Positions 45,540 to 54,871 of a stretch of 64,000 nucleotides of DNA are shown one piece after another. The stretch is from Paenibacillus oralis (GTDB lineage: Bacteria > Bacillota > Bacilli > Paenibacillales > Paenibacillaceae), in contig NZ_RRCN01000001.1 in NCBI RefSeq assembly GCF_003863965.1, positions 4,360,304-4,424,303 on the forward strand. The letters are read 5' to 3'. The notes beneath the pieces were generated by a model that searched no databases, was not told the origin of the DNA, and worked only from the letters and a program-made list of their open reading frames with translations. The position numbers were made by a program, and so were the translations under genes. The stretch's first letter is position 1; each line of letters starts with the position of its first letter.

Positions 45540-46892
45540 ATGTTGAAAAGAAAATGGACTCGTTTTATCGCTGCGTCGGCAATCCTTGCGCTTATCGTTT
45601 CGGGATGTGCTTCCGGTTCGGGAGCTGACCCGGATCAGGGGGCCGGTTCGAACGGTGGCACGCCGGACAATGGTACGGTAACCATCAAACTGCATACCTG
45701 GTATCCGAAGAAGACCGACAATTGGGATGTGGCCATCGCGGAATTTGAAAAGAAATATCCGAATATCAAAGTGGAGTTCGTTTCCGCGGAAGACAACAAT
45801 TCCAACGAATATTACAAGAAACTCGATCTGGCGGCCGCCTCCGGGGAAGATCTGGACGTGATGATGTTCAGCAACATGAACTACCTCAGCCAGCGCATGG
45901 AGCTCGGCATGCTGGAACCGATCGACGGCTATTTGGAGAAGGAAGGCGCCGTTCTTGCCGACGAGTATACGGTAGATACCAGAATCGCGGGAAAAACGTA
46001 CGGCTTGCCGGGCAAGTCCGTTCTGCCGATGGTTTTCATCAATGAAAACCACCTCAAAGAGGCGGGGCTTGAGCTGCCGAAAGATTGGACGTGGGATGAG
46101 TATATGCAGTATGCCAAGGCGATGACAAAAACCGATGGCGGCAAAACAAGATACGGCACCTATTTCCATAGTTGGGCCACGCAGGCGTACTTTATTCAAA
46201 ATATGAATCAAGCTGCCGGAGCGAACTTGACCACGGACGACGGAACAAAAGCGAACGTGGATACGCCGAACGTTCGCAAGTCGTTGGAGCTCCGGCTGCA
46301 AGGGGAGAAGGAGGGCGTCGTGACGCCGTATGCCGAAGTCGTCAGCCAGAAATTGAACTATCGTCCGCAATATTTTAATCAAGAAACCAGTATGATTACG
46401 ATGGGCTCGTTCCTGGTTCCCGAAGCCGGGGGGACGGAGCAAGTGCCGGCCACGTTCAAAACGGTGTTCGCTCCCCTTCCAAAGGTGAACAAGGAAGATC
46501 CGATTTCGGGCAATGTCAGCGGCGATGTGCTGGGGATCTACAGCAAATCGAAGCACAAGGAGGAAGCGTACACGTTCATCCGCTGGTTCACGACGGAAGG
46601 AATAACGCTGCAAGGGAAGTATTTTCCTTCCTGGAAAAAAGCGAATATGAACGAAGTCGTCGATCATATTATTGCCGGTACAAAAACCCCGGAAATGATC
46701 GACAAGGATTCCCTGCTCTACGTTCTTGAAAATACCAAGCAAACGACGGCGGCGGTCGCGGTGCCGTTCCATGCGGAGCTGGAAAAAGTGTTCGTGGAAG
46801 AATTCGACGCGATGATGTTATCGGCCCAGGACCTTGATACAACCGTTAAAAACGCTCAGGAACGCATTCAGAAAATCATCGATTCCAAATAA
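45540..46892 (+). CDS. Sugar-binding lipoprotein of the ABC importer
   Basis: A 450-residue extracellular solute-binding protein family 1 member: lipobox ALIVSGCASG (Cys about residue 22), a Gly/Asp-rich tether, then KLHTWYPKKTDNWDVAIAEF and KKLDLAAASGEDLDVMMFSN. Start ATG 45540 after AAGGGGGAATTCGC. It probably binds a glucuronide or glucuronate-containing oligosaccharide, judged only from the beta-glucuronidase gene that follows. Confidence 0.88.
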   Translation: MLKRKWTRFIAASAILALIVSGCASGSGADPDQGAGSNGGTPDNGTVTIKLHTWYPKKTDNWDVAIAEFEKKYPNIKVEFVSAEDNNSNEYYKKLDLAAASGEDLDVMMFSNMNYLSQRMELGMLEPIDGYLEKEGAVLADEYTVDTRIAGKTYGLPGKSVLPMVFINENHLKEAGLELPKDWTWDEYMQYAKAMTKTDGGKTRYGTYFHSWATQAYFIQNMNQAAGANLTTDDGTKANVDTPNVRKSLELRLQGEKEGVVTPYAEVVSQKLNYRPQYFNQETSMITMGSFLVPEAGGTEQVPATFKTVFAPLPKVNKEDPISGNVSGDVLGIYSKSKHKEEAYTFIRWFTTEGITLQGKYFPSWKKANMNEVVDHIIAGTKTPEMIDKDSLLYVLENTKQTTAAVAVPFHAELEKVFVEEFDAMMLSAQDLDTTVKNAQERIQKIIDSK

Positions 46893-46904
46893 GGAGGGAT
46901 TCCG

Positions 46905-48707
46905 ATGCTTTACCCTATTGTGACCGCTTCACGGACGGTCATCGATTTAAACGGAATATGGAATTTTAAACTCGATCCCGGCCGTGGATTAGCCGAGAAA
47001 TGGCATGAACAGCCGCTCTCCGATACGATTCCGATGGCGGTTCCTTCTTCATACAACGATGCGGGCGTTAGCGCCGAGATTCGCCATCATGTCGGCTGGG
47101 TTTGGTACGAGCGGGAATTCGCCGTTCCGAGCACGCTTTCCTCCGAGCGGATCGTTCTCCGTTTCGGTTCGGCCACGCATGAAGCGAAGGTGTACGTCAA
47201 CGGCCGCTTGGCAGCCCGGCACGCCGGCGGGTTTACGCCGTTCGAGGCGGAAATCAACGAACTTTTAATCGCGGGGAAAAACCGGCTTACCGTTGCGGTC
47301 CATAATGTGCTGGATGAATCGACGCTGCCCGTCGGCAACTATACGGAGCAAGAGGTGGAAGGTCTCAACAAAATCGTCCGCAATCGTCCGAATTTCGATT
47401 TCTTTAATTACGCGGGGCTTCACCGGCCGGTCAAAATCTATACGACGCCTTGGGTTTACGTTCGGGATGTTGAAATCGTATCCGACTTGCGGCCTGACGG
47501 TTCCGCCGCGGTGCATTATAAGGCGGACATCGGTGGCGGGACGGCCGAAACAAAGGTCAGTATCCTGGATGAGGACGGAGCCGTTGTCGCGACGGGGGAA
47601 GGGGCGCACGGCAGCCTAATTGTCGCGGAAGCGAAGCTCTGGGAGCCGCTCCACGCTTACTTGTACACGCTGAAAATCGAGCTGCGGCAAAACGGCGAGA
47701 CGATCGACGAATACGAGCAGCCCTTCGGAATCCGGACCGTGGAGGTGAAAGAAGGCAAATTCCTCATCAACGGAAAACCGTTTTATTTTAAAGGATTCGG
47801 CAAGCACGAGGACTCCCCGATTCACGGCAGAGGGTTCAACGAAGCGGCCAATGTGATGGATTTTCGCTTGATGAAATGGATCGGCGCCAATTCGTTCCGT
47901 ACGTCCCACTATCCGTATTCGGAGGAGCTTATGCGCTTGGCCGACCGGGAAGGGCTCGTCGTCATCGATGAGGTGGCGGCTGTCGGCTTGCATTTGAACT
48001 TTATGGCGATTCAATCGGGCGGACCGAAACGGGATACATGGAAAGAAATCAAAACCCACGAGGCGCACCGGCAGGCGATTCGCGAATTGATCGCGCGGGA
48101 TAAAAACCACGCATGCGTCGTTATGTGGTCGATCGCCAACGAACCGGCGACGGCGGAGGGCGGGGCGTACGAATATTTTGAACCGCTGTTCCGGCTGGCG
48201 AAGGAATGCGACCCCCAGCAGCGGCCCGTCACCGTCGTGACTTTGCAGGAAGGAAGCCCCGAGCACTGCAAAGTATCGGATTTGGCGGATGTCCTGTGCT
48301 TAAACCGCTATTACGGCTGGTATGTGGAAGGCGGGGAGTGGGAGCTGGCCAAAGCCAAGCTCCGCCAGGAATTCGCTGGTTGGCACAGGCGCTGCCCGGA
48401 TAAACCGATCATCATGACGGAGTACGGCGCGGATACGATCGCCGGGTTCCACGATGTCGATCCCGTCATGTTCACCGAAGAATTCCAGGTCGAGTTTTTG
48501 CGGGCAAATCATGAGGTTTTCGACGAGTGCGGCAATTTCGCGGGAGAACATGTCTGGAATTTCGCCGACTTCCATACCAGTCAGAATATTATTCGGGTTC
48601 AGGGCAACAAGAAAGGGGTCTTTACCCGCGACCGCAAACCGAAATCCGCTGCACACGAATTGAGAAAGAGATGGCATTCCATTCCCGATTTTGATTATAA
48701 ACCTTAA
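46905..48707 (+). CDS. uidA: GH2 beta-glucuronidase
   Basis: A 600-residue GH2 enzyme with sugar-binding jelly roll, immunoglobulin-like and TIM-barrel domains in order. The general acid is the Glu of [10 protein letters not shown] (about residue 412) and the nucleophile the Glu of IMTEYGAD (about 506). The C-terminal [20 protein letters not shown] followed by [14 protein letters not shown] contains the NxKG motif that recognises the glucuronate carboxylate and separates glucuronidases from galactosidases. No signal peptide: it works on imported glucuronides. Start after AAGGAGGGATTCCG, 12 bases from the binding-protein stop. Confidence 0.93.
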   Translation: MLYPIVTASRTVIDLNGIWNFKLDPGRGLAEKWHEQPLSDTIPMAVPSSYNDAGVSAEIRHHVGWVWYEREFAVPSTLSSERIVLRFGSATHEAKVYVNGRLAARHAGGFTPFEAEINELLIAGKNRLTVAVHNVLDESTLPVGNYTEQEVEGLNKIVRNRPNFDFFNYAGLHRPVKIYTTPWVYVRDVEIVSDLRPDGSAAVHYKADIGGGTAETKVSILDEDGAVVATGEGAHGSLIVAEAKLWEPLHAYLYTLKIELRQNGETIDEYEQPFGIRTVEVKEGKFLINGKPFYFKGFGKHEDSPIHGRGFNEAANVMDFRLMKWIGANSFRTSHYPYSEELMRLADREGLVVIDEVAAVGLHLNFMAIQSGGPKRDTWKEIKTHEAHRQAIRELIARDKNHACVVMWSIANEPATAEGGAYEYFEPLFRLAKECDPQQRPVTVVTLQEGSPEHCKVSDLADVLCLNRYYGWYVEGGEWELAKAKLRQEFAGWHRRCPDKPIIMTEYGADTIAGFHDVDPVMFTEEFQVEFLRANHEVFDECGNFAGEHVWNFADFHTSQNIIRVQGNKKGVFTRDRKPKSAAHELRKRWHSIPDFDYKP

Positions 48708-48963
48708 TTTTATAAGGGCGTTTATCAATATCTTTATATCGACATTATTTCAGTTCATAACGATTTGAATTCCCAAGAATAATTTCTTCCTCTTTTTTCG
48801 CATTTAATAACCGTTCGACTCGCCCATCGTGAGCATAGGAGATCCCTTGTAAAACGTGCCGGTGGCATGACCTCTAAATTGGGCAAGCAACTTCCGCCGA
48901 GGTCAGCGCATCTGCCTTTTGCACCGTAGCCGTTTCGAGCAGTGTCACAAGTCGACGCCAGGT
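48708..48963. other. Intergenic stretch with no supported feature
   Basis: Between uidA and the IS I see no ribosome site with an open frame, no clear terminator hairpin and no strong repeat. A minus-strand frame with protein-like words (VTLLETATVQKADALTSAEV) is broken by stops and not identifiable. Confidence 0.4.
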
Positions 48964-50082
48964 GAGGGGTTGTCTAAAGGAGGCGTGTCTTGGTGTCTGG
49001 TGTCTTGGTGTCCCTACCTGCAGCCTTTGCACGATTATCCCTCTCGTTCAGTGAGCAGGGAGTGGGGGCTAGAGTAAAGGTTCCAAAAAAAGAGAGAAGA
49101 AAAAGAGATGGAGGAAAAAAGGAAAAAATGAGACGGTTCAGGTGAGATGTTAGGGTTGAAAAGGGAACATATGTTTGGTATAATGGGATAAAACGAGCGC
49201 GTGTTCGTAAATTCTTGATTCGGGGGCGAGCGAACATGGAGGTCAGTACGGGAACGGAACTTCAACCATTCACCAGCCGTTATAACAGCGAGCAGACCTG
49301 CATGGAGGCGCTGATCGCGATGAAGTGGCCAAGCGGTTTCGTCTGCCCGCGCTGCGCTCACACTCGGTGCAGCCGTCTGACTTCCCGGCATATCCCCTTG
49401 TTCGAGTGCGGAAAGTGCAAGCATCAAACCTCGCCTTTGGTCGGTACGATTTTTGAAGGAACGCATCTGCCCCTGCTCAAGTGGTTCAAGGCGCTGGAGT
49501 TGTTCCTGCTTGAGGGCGGCATTTCGGCGCTGCGGCTGAGCAAGGTGATCCGGGTCACCTACAAAACCGCCTGGTTGATGCTGCACAAAATACGCCATGC
49601 CGTGGGAGAGTTCGATGCCCGAGAGTTGCTCTGCGGAGATGTGAAGGTGAACAGCGATGTATATGGGCGTAATCCGTCCCGGTGTCAGTTTTCGCATCCG
49701 TATGCCTCGGCGGTCGTAGCTGGCTGCACGGTCACGGAGTCGGGCGAGCCGGAGCAGGTCAAAATCCGCCTAGTACCGCATAAACGGGGAAACGAAAAAA
49801 GGGCAAACCGTCACGATCTAACCGCGTTCATCAACGGGCATGTGGATGTCCGTACATCGGCGTTACAGTTGACTTAATGGGTCCTTGATCTCCTGTCCAG
49901 TCTGTTTCACCTCCTCTAAACCTGATTTCTTCTCCTAAGCTCGTCTAAATTATCTCGAACCGATCTGCTTCTCCACCAAATATTTTCTTCTCCCGAGCTT
50001 GTCTTTCTCTCTGCTACCTGATTAAACGGGATAACCGTGCAAAGGCTTCCGACAGCGAGTGTTGATCTGCCGTCCACCCCAC
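48964..50082. mobile_element. Decayed IS1595-family-like insertion sequence
   Basis: About 1.1 kb bounded by related ends (GAGGGGTTGTCTAAAG at the left, GTGGGGTGGACGGCAG on the complement at the right) and containing subterminal inverted repeats TTGCACGATTATCCC (49027-49041) and GGGATAACCGTGCAA (50028-50042). It carries one transposase gene, which is truncated. No target-site duplication is evident. The MITE-like copy at 1994-2238 shares both ends, in inverted orientation. Confidence 0.7.
49236..49877 (+). pseudogene. IS1595-like transposase, C-terminally truncated
   Basis: A 213-residue frame with an N-terminal zinc ribbon (FVCPRCAHTRCSR ... FECGKCKHQTS, four CxxC cysteines), the helical TGTIFEG-like block (SPLVGTIFEGTHLPLLKWFK), and the first Asp of the catalytic domain in LLCGDVKVNSDVYGRN. 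The frame stops at 49877 where related transposases continue for about 100 residues with the remaining catalytic acidic residues. It is therefore inactive by itself. Start ATG 49236, after GGGGGCGAG. Confidence 0.75.
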
Positions 50083-50107
50083 TTCCTTTTGCTCTGTGAA
50101 AGGTTGA

Positions 50108-50368
50108 GTTATAAATACTGATGGTGAGGATCAATGCTGGGTAGGGTCAATTGGCGGTCCGCAAATCCGTAGAACAGGGATAATAGACAATCCAAGAATA
50201 TATCGACAAATTCTCGAAGATCTTGTTAATTTTACAGAAAGTATCGAAGGGACGATGGAATTTTTTCTATGGCCCGGTCAGGGCGGGTCTTTTGCAGGTA
50301 GAGATATCCATAAAGACATCGATGCTGCTGTTAGCGAGGCTGCTAAACTAAAGGCATATAGTAAATAA
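50108..50368 (+). pseudogene. Unidentified C-terminal coding fragment
   Basis: An 86-codon open stretch without a start codon reads DGEDQCWVGSIGGPQIRRTG, then NPRIYRQILEDLVNFTESIE and WPGQGGSFAGRDIHKDIDAA, to a TAA at 50366-50368. Composition is protein-like, with an amphipathic C-terminus. I do not recognise the family. Position next to the IS suggests that the 5' part was lost on insertion or deletion. Confidence 0.35.
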
Positions 50369-50403
50369 GAGTATGATTTCGCCCGCGGACGAGCATATGA
50401 AAA

Positions 50404-50441
50404 CCGGCCCGCAAATGGCTTATACAGCATTTGCGGGCCGG
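50404..50441 (-). terminator. Terminator of the 299-residue gene
   Basis: A perfect 14-bp stem CCGGCCCGCAAATG / CATTTGCGGGCCGG with a ten-base loop; on the minus strand it is followed by TTTT. It lies eight bases past the stop of the minus-strand gene at 50450. Confidence 0.85.
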
Positions 50442-50449
50442 CTCCGTAT

Positions 50450-51349
50450 TTATATCTTCTTTCCGAGAACAAGTGCGAAATACTCTATATTCCTTGTTAA
50501 AAAGTTTTTATTTTCAAAGGATGTATTCTGGAACTTGCTGTTCATATCTTCCAAGAACGCGGCCATATTTGAGGTGTCGGCGCCTGCAAACCGGTTGTCG
50601 ATTTTCGTGTTGTTCAAAACCGAATTCAGATCGTTGATTTCAGTGCGGTAATTCCTCGACCATTGCGGATTCTTAGCGAGCTTCTGCTTAAACTCCAGCA
50701 TAATTTCCATAAAGCCTTCGCCGCTGCCGCCATTCGACATATCTGTGACAATCTCGACTAATTTATCAGCGGATTCCGGATCATATTTTTTCATCAAAGA
50801 GTCGATATCGACATAATCATCGGGCGCGCCTTCAGGTTTGTGAGGGATATCGATATAGCTTGCGTCACCTGTCTCAGGATCGACCGTTCTGGTTTTGGCA
50901 TACGCCGCGATCTTATTCATGGTGGCAAGAAACTCAGCCGCTTCGCCCTTTGTCATGTAATTGTCCGCAATAAATTTCGCCTGAGACAGCCCGCTCTCAA
51001 GCAGCGCGGCCCGTTCGCTTTCATCCGAGACGGAGCTACCCGGAACAAAGTTGGAGCTAATTAAGTAATTTACGGCTTCTTCCACTTCAGGCGATTTTCC
51101 CTTAAGCAATTGATCTAAGGAAGCATCTATTTCGGCAGTAAAAAACTTCCTTACCGAAAGGTGCTTAATCGCGCCTACTGGCAATTCCCGGCCGCCAGTC
51201 CCGGCGGCCAAGTCCCTGGCCGCTTCGCTGATTTCCACGCTGTCGTGCCCCGGAAGGGCGGGTCCTGTCACCATTTTCACTTGGTTGTTATCCCGATTTT
51301 GAATGTCGATTCTTGGAAGCGATGAGATAACATTACTTTCGATTTTCAT
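50450..51349 (-). CDS. Uncharacterised 299-residue protein
   Basis: A cytoplasmic-looking, mostly helical, acidic protein without signal peptide or membrane helix. The N-terminus has SLPRIDIQNRDNN and HDSVEISEAARDLAA, a stretch reminiscent of the N-terminal region of FlgM-type and other flagellar or export-linked proteins; this is a weak resemblance. The rest (AVNYLISSNFVPGSSVSDES; PDDYVDIDSLMKKYDPESAD) matches no family I know. Start ATG 51349 behind AGGAGGAATAAC. It has its own strong terminators before and after, so it is a single-gene unit. Confidence 0.7.
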   Translation of the reverse strand: MKIESNVISSLPRIDIQNRDNNQVKMVTGPALPGHDSVEISEAARDLAAGTGGRELPVGAIKHLSVRKFFTAEIDASLDQLLKGKSPEVEEAVNYLISSNFVPGSSVSDESERAALLESGLSQAKFIADNYMTKGEAAEFLATMNKIAAYAKTRTVDPETGDASYIDIPHKPEGAPDDYVDIDSLMKKYDPESADKLVEIVTDMSNGGSGEGFMEIMLEFKQKLAKNPQWSRNYRTEINDLNSVLNNTKIDNRFAGADTSNMAAFLEDMNSKFQNTSFENKNFLTRNIEYFALVLGKKI

Positions 51350-51373
51350 GTTATTCCTCCTCGTACAACCCCA

Positions 51374-51412
51374 TAAAAAAATATATGCCGATATACATAT
51401 ATATCGGCATAT
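51374..51412 (-). terminator. Terminator of the secreted-protein gene
   Basis: Perfect 13-bp stem ATATGCCGATATA (51383-51395) / TATATCGGCATAT (51400-51412) with a four-base loop; on the minus strand a run of seven T follows. It separates the two uncharacterised genes. Confidence 0.8.
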
Positions 51413-51439
51413 TCTCCCATATTTTTAACTTAATCTCAT

Positions 51440-52864
51440 TTATCCTCCGTAGATGCTGTACGCAAAATGATACACTTCTTGCTGAGCATTAACGTCGACA
51501 TTGTCGGCTACCGCTGCTATTACTCCGCATATATCGTAATAATGGGTGAAGCTGATCGGACCGGGCAAATAATTGCTGATACTTCCCGTTGAGGGCGGTA
51601 AACTCAGGGTTACGGAAAAATCTCCGGCACTATTGGTATTCGCGTAGCCGATTCTTGTCCGGTTGCCGCTGGATTCGGACCAATACGGATTCTCCCAAAG
51701 GACTATGACGCTCGTGTTGGCCACCGGAACATTATCCGCAGTAGTAACCTTGCCGTTTACGACAAATGTTCGTCCGGTAATCCGATATTTTTTTCCGTAA
51801 TAGTAAGATGGATAATCATTTGGTCCGCCATCCGAGCTGAATCCGGTAATTTGGATTTTTTCGGCTCGCAATACGGGCGTCAGGGCCAAAGTATAATTGG
51901 TAGTTTCAGAGTATGTCCCCGTGGTATAAACGCGGAGATAATATGAGCCTGTACCAAGCGGCACGTTATTGTTGGTTGGCGTGATTAATTGCAGCCGGTT
52001 GTCGCTCTGCACCGCATAGACCTCCGCTTTATAACCTTTCGCGGCAGAAGCGCTGTCTAAAGCAATATTCATGGCATCATAATTTCGGCTGCTTGGCACG
52101 GTCAGCACATACCAGTCATTATCGATGATGGAGTTAAGCGAACGGCTGGAAAGATAAGAGCCGCCTGTACTTACCGTGATACCATAAGCATGAAAAGCAT
52201 TTTCGTCCGTTTCGAAGCTGTCATACGCCCTACTTATAGCAACGGTTAGATAAAACGGATCATTGATGCTGCCGCCCTTTTTGGCGTGGACTTCAAGCAA
52301 ATAAGCTTTTTCCGAAGAGGAACTGTTGTTTACTCCGACATTTTCCGAAATGGTGGATCTCCCGTAACTATAATTGTTAAAGTAGGTGCCGTAAATGGAG
52401 TAGTCGATTAGAGCTACCGGGGTATTCGTAGACATATCGAGTTCATATAAATACAGATCATAGTCCAGCTGCTCCGAGCGGGGAAGGTCGAGCTGGGCCT
52501 GCAATATCTCGCCGGCTTGTACATAAATGGGGTATAAGTATGCAGACTCTCCTTCCCGGGCCAATACCCCCGAGTAAGTGGCATAAGTGGCCGTTGTGGC
52601 GGAAACGGCGTTTGTTTTAGCAAGTGTACGGGCGGGATGTGATTCTATGCGTTGGGAACTTTCAATGCTATTCAAATCACCCGTTATTTTATGCTGATTG
52701 GCTTCGCTGACGTCAACCCCTGGTTCGGCCTTAACGAGATGGTCAATAACATCAGGCGGATTCACGGTCTCGGTTTCGGGTTCGGCGGCAAATGCAGTGA
52801 GATTGAATGCAAGCAACAACACGAGGCTGAAAATCATGACCATAGACATCTTAGCCTTCATCAT
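51440..52864 (-). CDS. Uncharacterised secreted beta-rich protein
   Basis: A 474-residue exported protein: signal peptide MSMVMIFSLVLLLAFNLTAF ending near AAEPET, then a Ser/Thr/Asn/Tyr-rich beta-strand body. The middle (YLYPIYVQAGEILQAQLDLP; LDYDLYLYELDM) resembles bacterial pre-peptidase C-terminal domains that coat secreted enzymes. The C-terminal part (FVVNGKVTTADNVPVANTSV; YANTNSAGDFSVTLSLP) looks like a carboxypeptidase-regulatory or Ig-like fold. No catalytic motif or cell-wall anchor is visible. Start ATG 52864 or the next Met, behind GAAAGGAG. Confidence 0.7.
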   Translation of the reverse strand: MMKAKMSMVMIFSLVLLLAFNLTAFAAEPETETVNPPDVIDHLVKAEPGVDVSEANQHKITGDLNSIESSQRIESHPARTLAKTNAVSATTATYATYSGVLAREGESAYLYPIYVQAGEILQAQLDLPRSEQLDYDLYLYELDMSTNTPVALIDYSIYGTYFNNYSYGRSTISENVGVNNSSSSEKAYLLEVHAKKGGSINDPFYLTVAISRAYDSFETDENAFHAYGITVSTGGSYLSSRSLNSIIDNDWYVLTVPSSRNYDAMNIALDSASAAKGYKAEVYAVQSDNRLQLITPTNNNVPLGTGSYYLRVYTTGTYSETTNYTLALTPVLRAEKIQITGFSSDGGPNDYPSYYYGKKYRITGRTFVVNGKVTTADNVPVANTSVIVLWENPYWSESSGNRTRIGYANTNSAGDFSVTLSLPPSTGSISNYLPGPISFTHYYDICGVIAAVADNVDVNAQQEVYHFAYSIYGG

Positions 52865-53112
52865 TATAACTCCTTTCGTAATAAGGAAATGTGGAGGAGT
52901 TCAAAATCTAAAGCAACTGACGGCTTTCTGCATCAGGGCCTCCTAACCTGTCCGTTTGTGCTTCATCCATTGAACTGCCTGCCCGTAGCCGATGAAGTTC
53001 GCGGTTGTTTAATCTACTGTTTTCACAGGTGCTACTATCTATTAAAGCGCTTTTTTTACTAGAAAATCAAGGAAATTAATAGCAAAATTTAGGATAATGT
53101 GAGAATCAGGTT

Positions 53113-54126
53113 TTACCGCCCAGGCAATACATCGAGAATTGTATTCACGACCAGCTCCGGCTGGTCATGAATGACCATATGGCCGCTTTTTTCCGCGACG
53201 ATTAAACGGCTGTCCGTCGAGATATCCAGCATTTTTCGCTGTCCGGCCTGCCAGATCGCCTCAAGCTTCCGGCCGGCGGTTTCCGAAATGCCCACTTGGG
53301 CATAATCCTGCGGGAGACCGCGGGCAATCACCCGCACCGGCAAAGCGCCTAAACGTTGTCCCCGAATGGCATCTTCGGTGGTGTAGGCGAGTTCCGCTTC
53401 TTCTTCCTTTGCTTCAAAATAGCTTGGGGTCGCAATCACATTGATAAATTGCCCCCGGTCTTCCTCCGCCACCAAGCCTTCCAGCAAAGCGTCTTGAAAC
53501 AGACGCAGGATGCCCGACTGCTTGAGCAGCTTAAGGGTGGCCGCCGGCGGGTTTCCGGCAAAATTCTCCGCTTCCAGAATCGCTTGGGTATCCCGGGCAT
53601 CATCTTCGGGTCTGGCGTCGATAAGGACCAAGCCCATGACCTCGTCCGGATAGGTTTGGGCAAACAGGCGGGCATACATCCCGCCCAAAGAGTGTCCAAC
53701 CATGAGGTAAGGCCCTGGGATATTTTCCTGCTTCAATGCGCTGTAAAGCTCGCGGACGATCTGGTCCCCGGTGCGTTCATGCGCGGCCTTCTCGCTCCAT
53801 GCGTACCCCGCCCGGTCGTAGGTGACGACCGTCGCATATGGAGCGAGCTTGTCCGGGATATCCCGCCAGGACAAGCTTGTTTCTCCGCTTCCCGCCTCGA
53901 GCACAATCGTAGGGGACCCGCTGCCCGATTTCACCAAATGAAGATCATATCCGCCCACATCGACCATTTGGCCGGGAGGAGGATAGGCTTTCGCGGCTTG
54001 TTTCGAAGCGATGGCTTCATAAATAAAAGCAACGCTGATCAGAGTGATCCCAACGGCTAATGTAGCCCCAAAACCGTATATCAATTTTCTCCATGCCGAT
54101 GTTTTCTTTTTTTCACTTTTGCCCAT
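53113..54126 (-). CDS. Alpha/beta hydrolase with N-terminal membrane anchor
   Basis: A 337-residue protein with one N-terminal helix (LIYGFGATLAVGITLISVAF) and an alpha/beta-hydrolase domain facing outward. Visible are SGSPTIVLEAGSGETSLSW (oxyanion region), VVTYDRAGYAWSE, the nucleophile elbow LMVGHSLGGMYARLF (Ser), DARPEDD with a candidate acid, and the catalytic His in EKSGHMVIHDQPELV. The substrate is unknown. It is divergent from a TetR regulator with twin operators between them, so it is probably induced by the regulator's ligand. Confidence 0.85.
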   Translation of the reverse strand: MGKSEKKKTSAWRKLIYGFGATLAVGITLISVAFIYEAIASKQAAKAYPPPGQMVDVGGYDLHLVKSGSGSPTIVLEAGSGETSLSWRDIPDKLAPYATVVTYDRAGYAWSEKAAHERTGDQIVRELYSALKQENIPGPYLMVGHSLGGMYARLFAQTYPDEVMGLVLIDARPEDDARDTQAILEAENFAGNPPAATLKLLKQSGILRLFQDALLEGLVAEEDRGQFINVIATPSYFEAKEEEAELAYTTEDAIRGQRLGALPVRVIARGLPQDYAQVGISETAGRKLEAIWQAGQRKMLDISTDSRLIVAEKSGHMVIHDQPELVVNTILDVLPGR

Positions 54127-54153
54127 GTAAAGGTTCCTCTCTCATTCTGTTTA

Positions 54154-54198
54154 TTTAGTACAATGTACTAAAAAGGATTTTAGCACGTTGTACTAAAA
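54154..54198. promoter_or_regulatory. Twin TetR-type operators
   Basis: TTTAGTACAATGTACTAAA (54154-54172) is a perfect palindrome around one central base. A second, slightly imperfect copy with TTTTAGCAC and GTACTAAAA arms lies at 54178-54198. They fill the gap between the divergent hydrolase and TetR genes. Confidence 0.7.
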
Positions 54199-54216
54199 AG
54201 GGGAAGAGGGTATAAT

Positions 54217-54816
54217 ATGACTATGCCAAAAATCGTGAACCATGAAACGCAAAGACGTTTAGTCGCAGAAGCCGCGTTAAGAGTGATCCGGCAATCCGGC
54301 CTGGAACAGGCTACCGTGCGCAAAATCGCCGAAGAGGCGGGGCTGTCGGTCGGGTCAATGCGCCATTATTTTTCATCGCAGGTTGAACTGTTTGCCTTTT
54401 GCATGAATATTTTCGTCGAACGGGTTGAGAAAAGATTGGAGGCTTTTGAGCTAAAAGGGCCTCTGCTGACGGACTTAAAAAGATTGCTGATGCAGTTTTT
54501 GCCTGTCGATGAGGAGAGAACGCTGGAAATGGAGGTATGGTTTGCTTTTCATGCGAAGTCCTTGGTTTATCCCGAATTGAGGAGGTTAAGCGCGAATATT
54601 CAGGATGGGTTGTATAAAGCCTCCCGTTTCGTGCTGGAAGAGATCATACGAAACCGGTTGGCCCGGCCCAACTTGGATATCGAACTGGAGACAGAGAAAT
54701 TGTATGCGCTCATCGACGGATTAGCCGTGCATAAAATCATGCAGCCGGACCGGCTGCCGGCGGAAAGGCTGGAAAGCCTCCTGGAATCATATCTGGCGGC
54801 TTTATGTTCCGGATGA
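54217..54816 (+). CDS. TetR-family transcriptional regulator
   Basis: A 199-residue TetR protein: helix-turn-helix TVRKIAEEAGLSVGSMRHYF with the usual YF end, then a ligand-binding helical domain (TLEMEVWFAFHAKSLVYPEL) like that of BetI/PfmR-type regulators. ATG 54217 is used; ATG 54223 two codons later is equally spaced from GGGGAAGAGGG. It probably represses itself and the divergent hydrolase via the twin operators. Confidence 0.88.
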   Translation: MTMPKIVNHETQRRLVAEAALRVIRQSGLEQATVRKIAEEAGLSVGSMRHYFSSQVELFAFCMNIFVERVEKRLEAFELKGPLLTDLKRLLMQFLPVDEERTLEMEVWFAFHAKSLVYPELRRLSANIQDGLYKASRFVLEEIIRNRLARPNLDIELETEKLYALIDGLAVHKIMQPDRLPAERLESLLESYLAALCSG

Positions 54817-54866
54817 ACCGCAGGTTCACATTGTGCTGGTGACGCCAATATGAATCTGCGGTTGTT
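54817..54866. terminator. Bidirectional terminator
   Basis: AACCGCAG..TTCA pairs with TGAA..CTGCGGTT, followed by TTATTTTTT on the plus strand. It serves the TetR gene and the convergent hydrolase at 54872. Confidence 0.65.
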
Positions 54867-54871
54867 ATTTT

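Noticed and set aside
45516-46772. Long minus-strand ORF of 418 codons opposite the binding-protein gene
   Set aside because: Antisense shadow; composition rich in Arg, His and Phe, and the plus-strand lipoprotein is clear.
49215-49877. Transposase as an intact gene
   Set aside because: It lacks about 100 C-terminal residues with the remaining catalytic acids, so it is annotated as a pseudogene.
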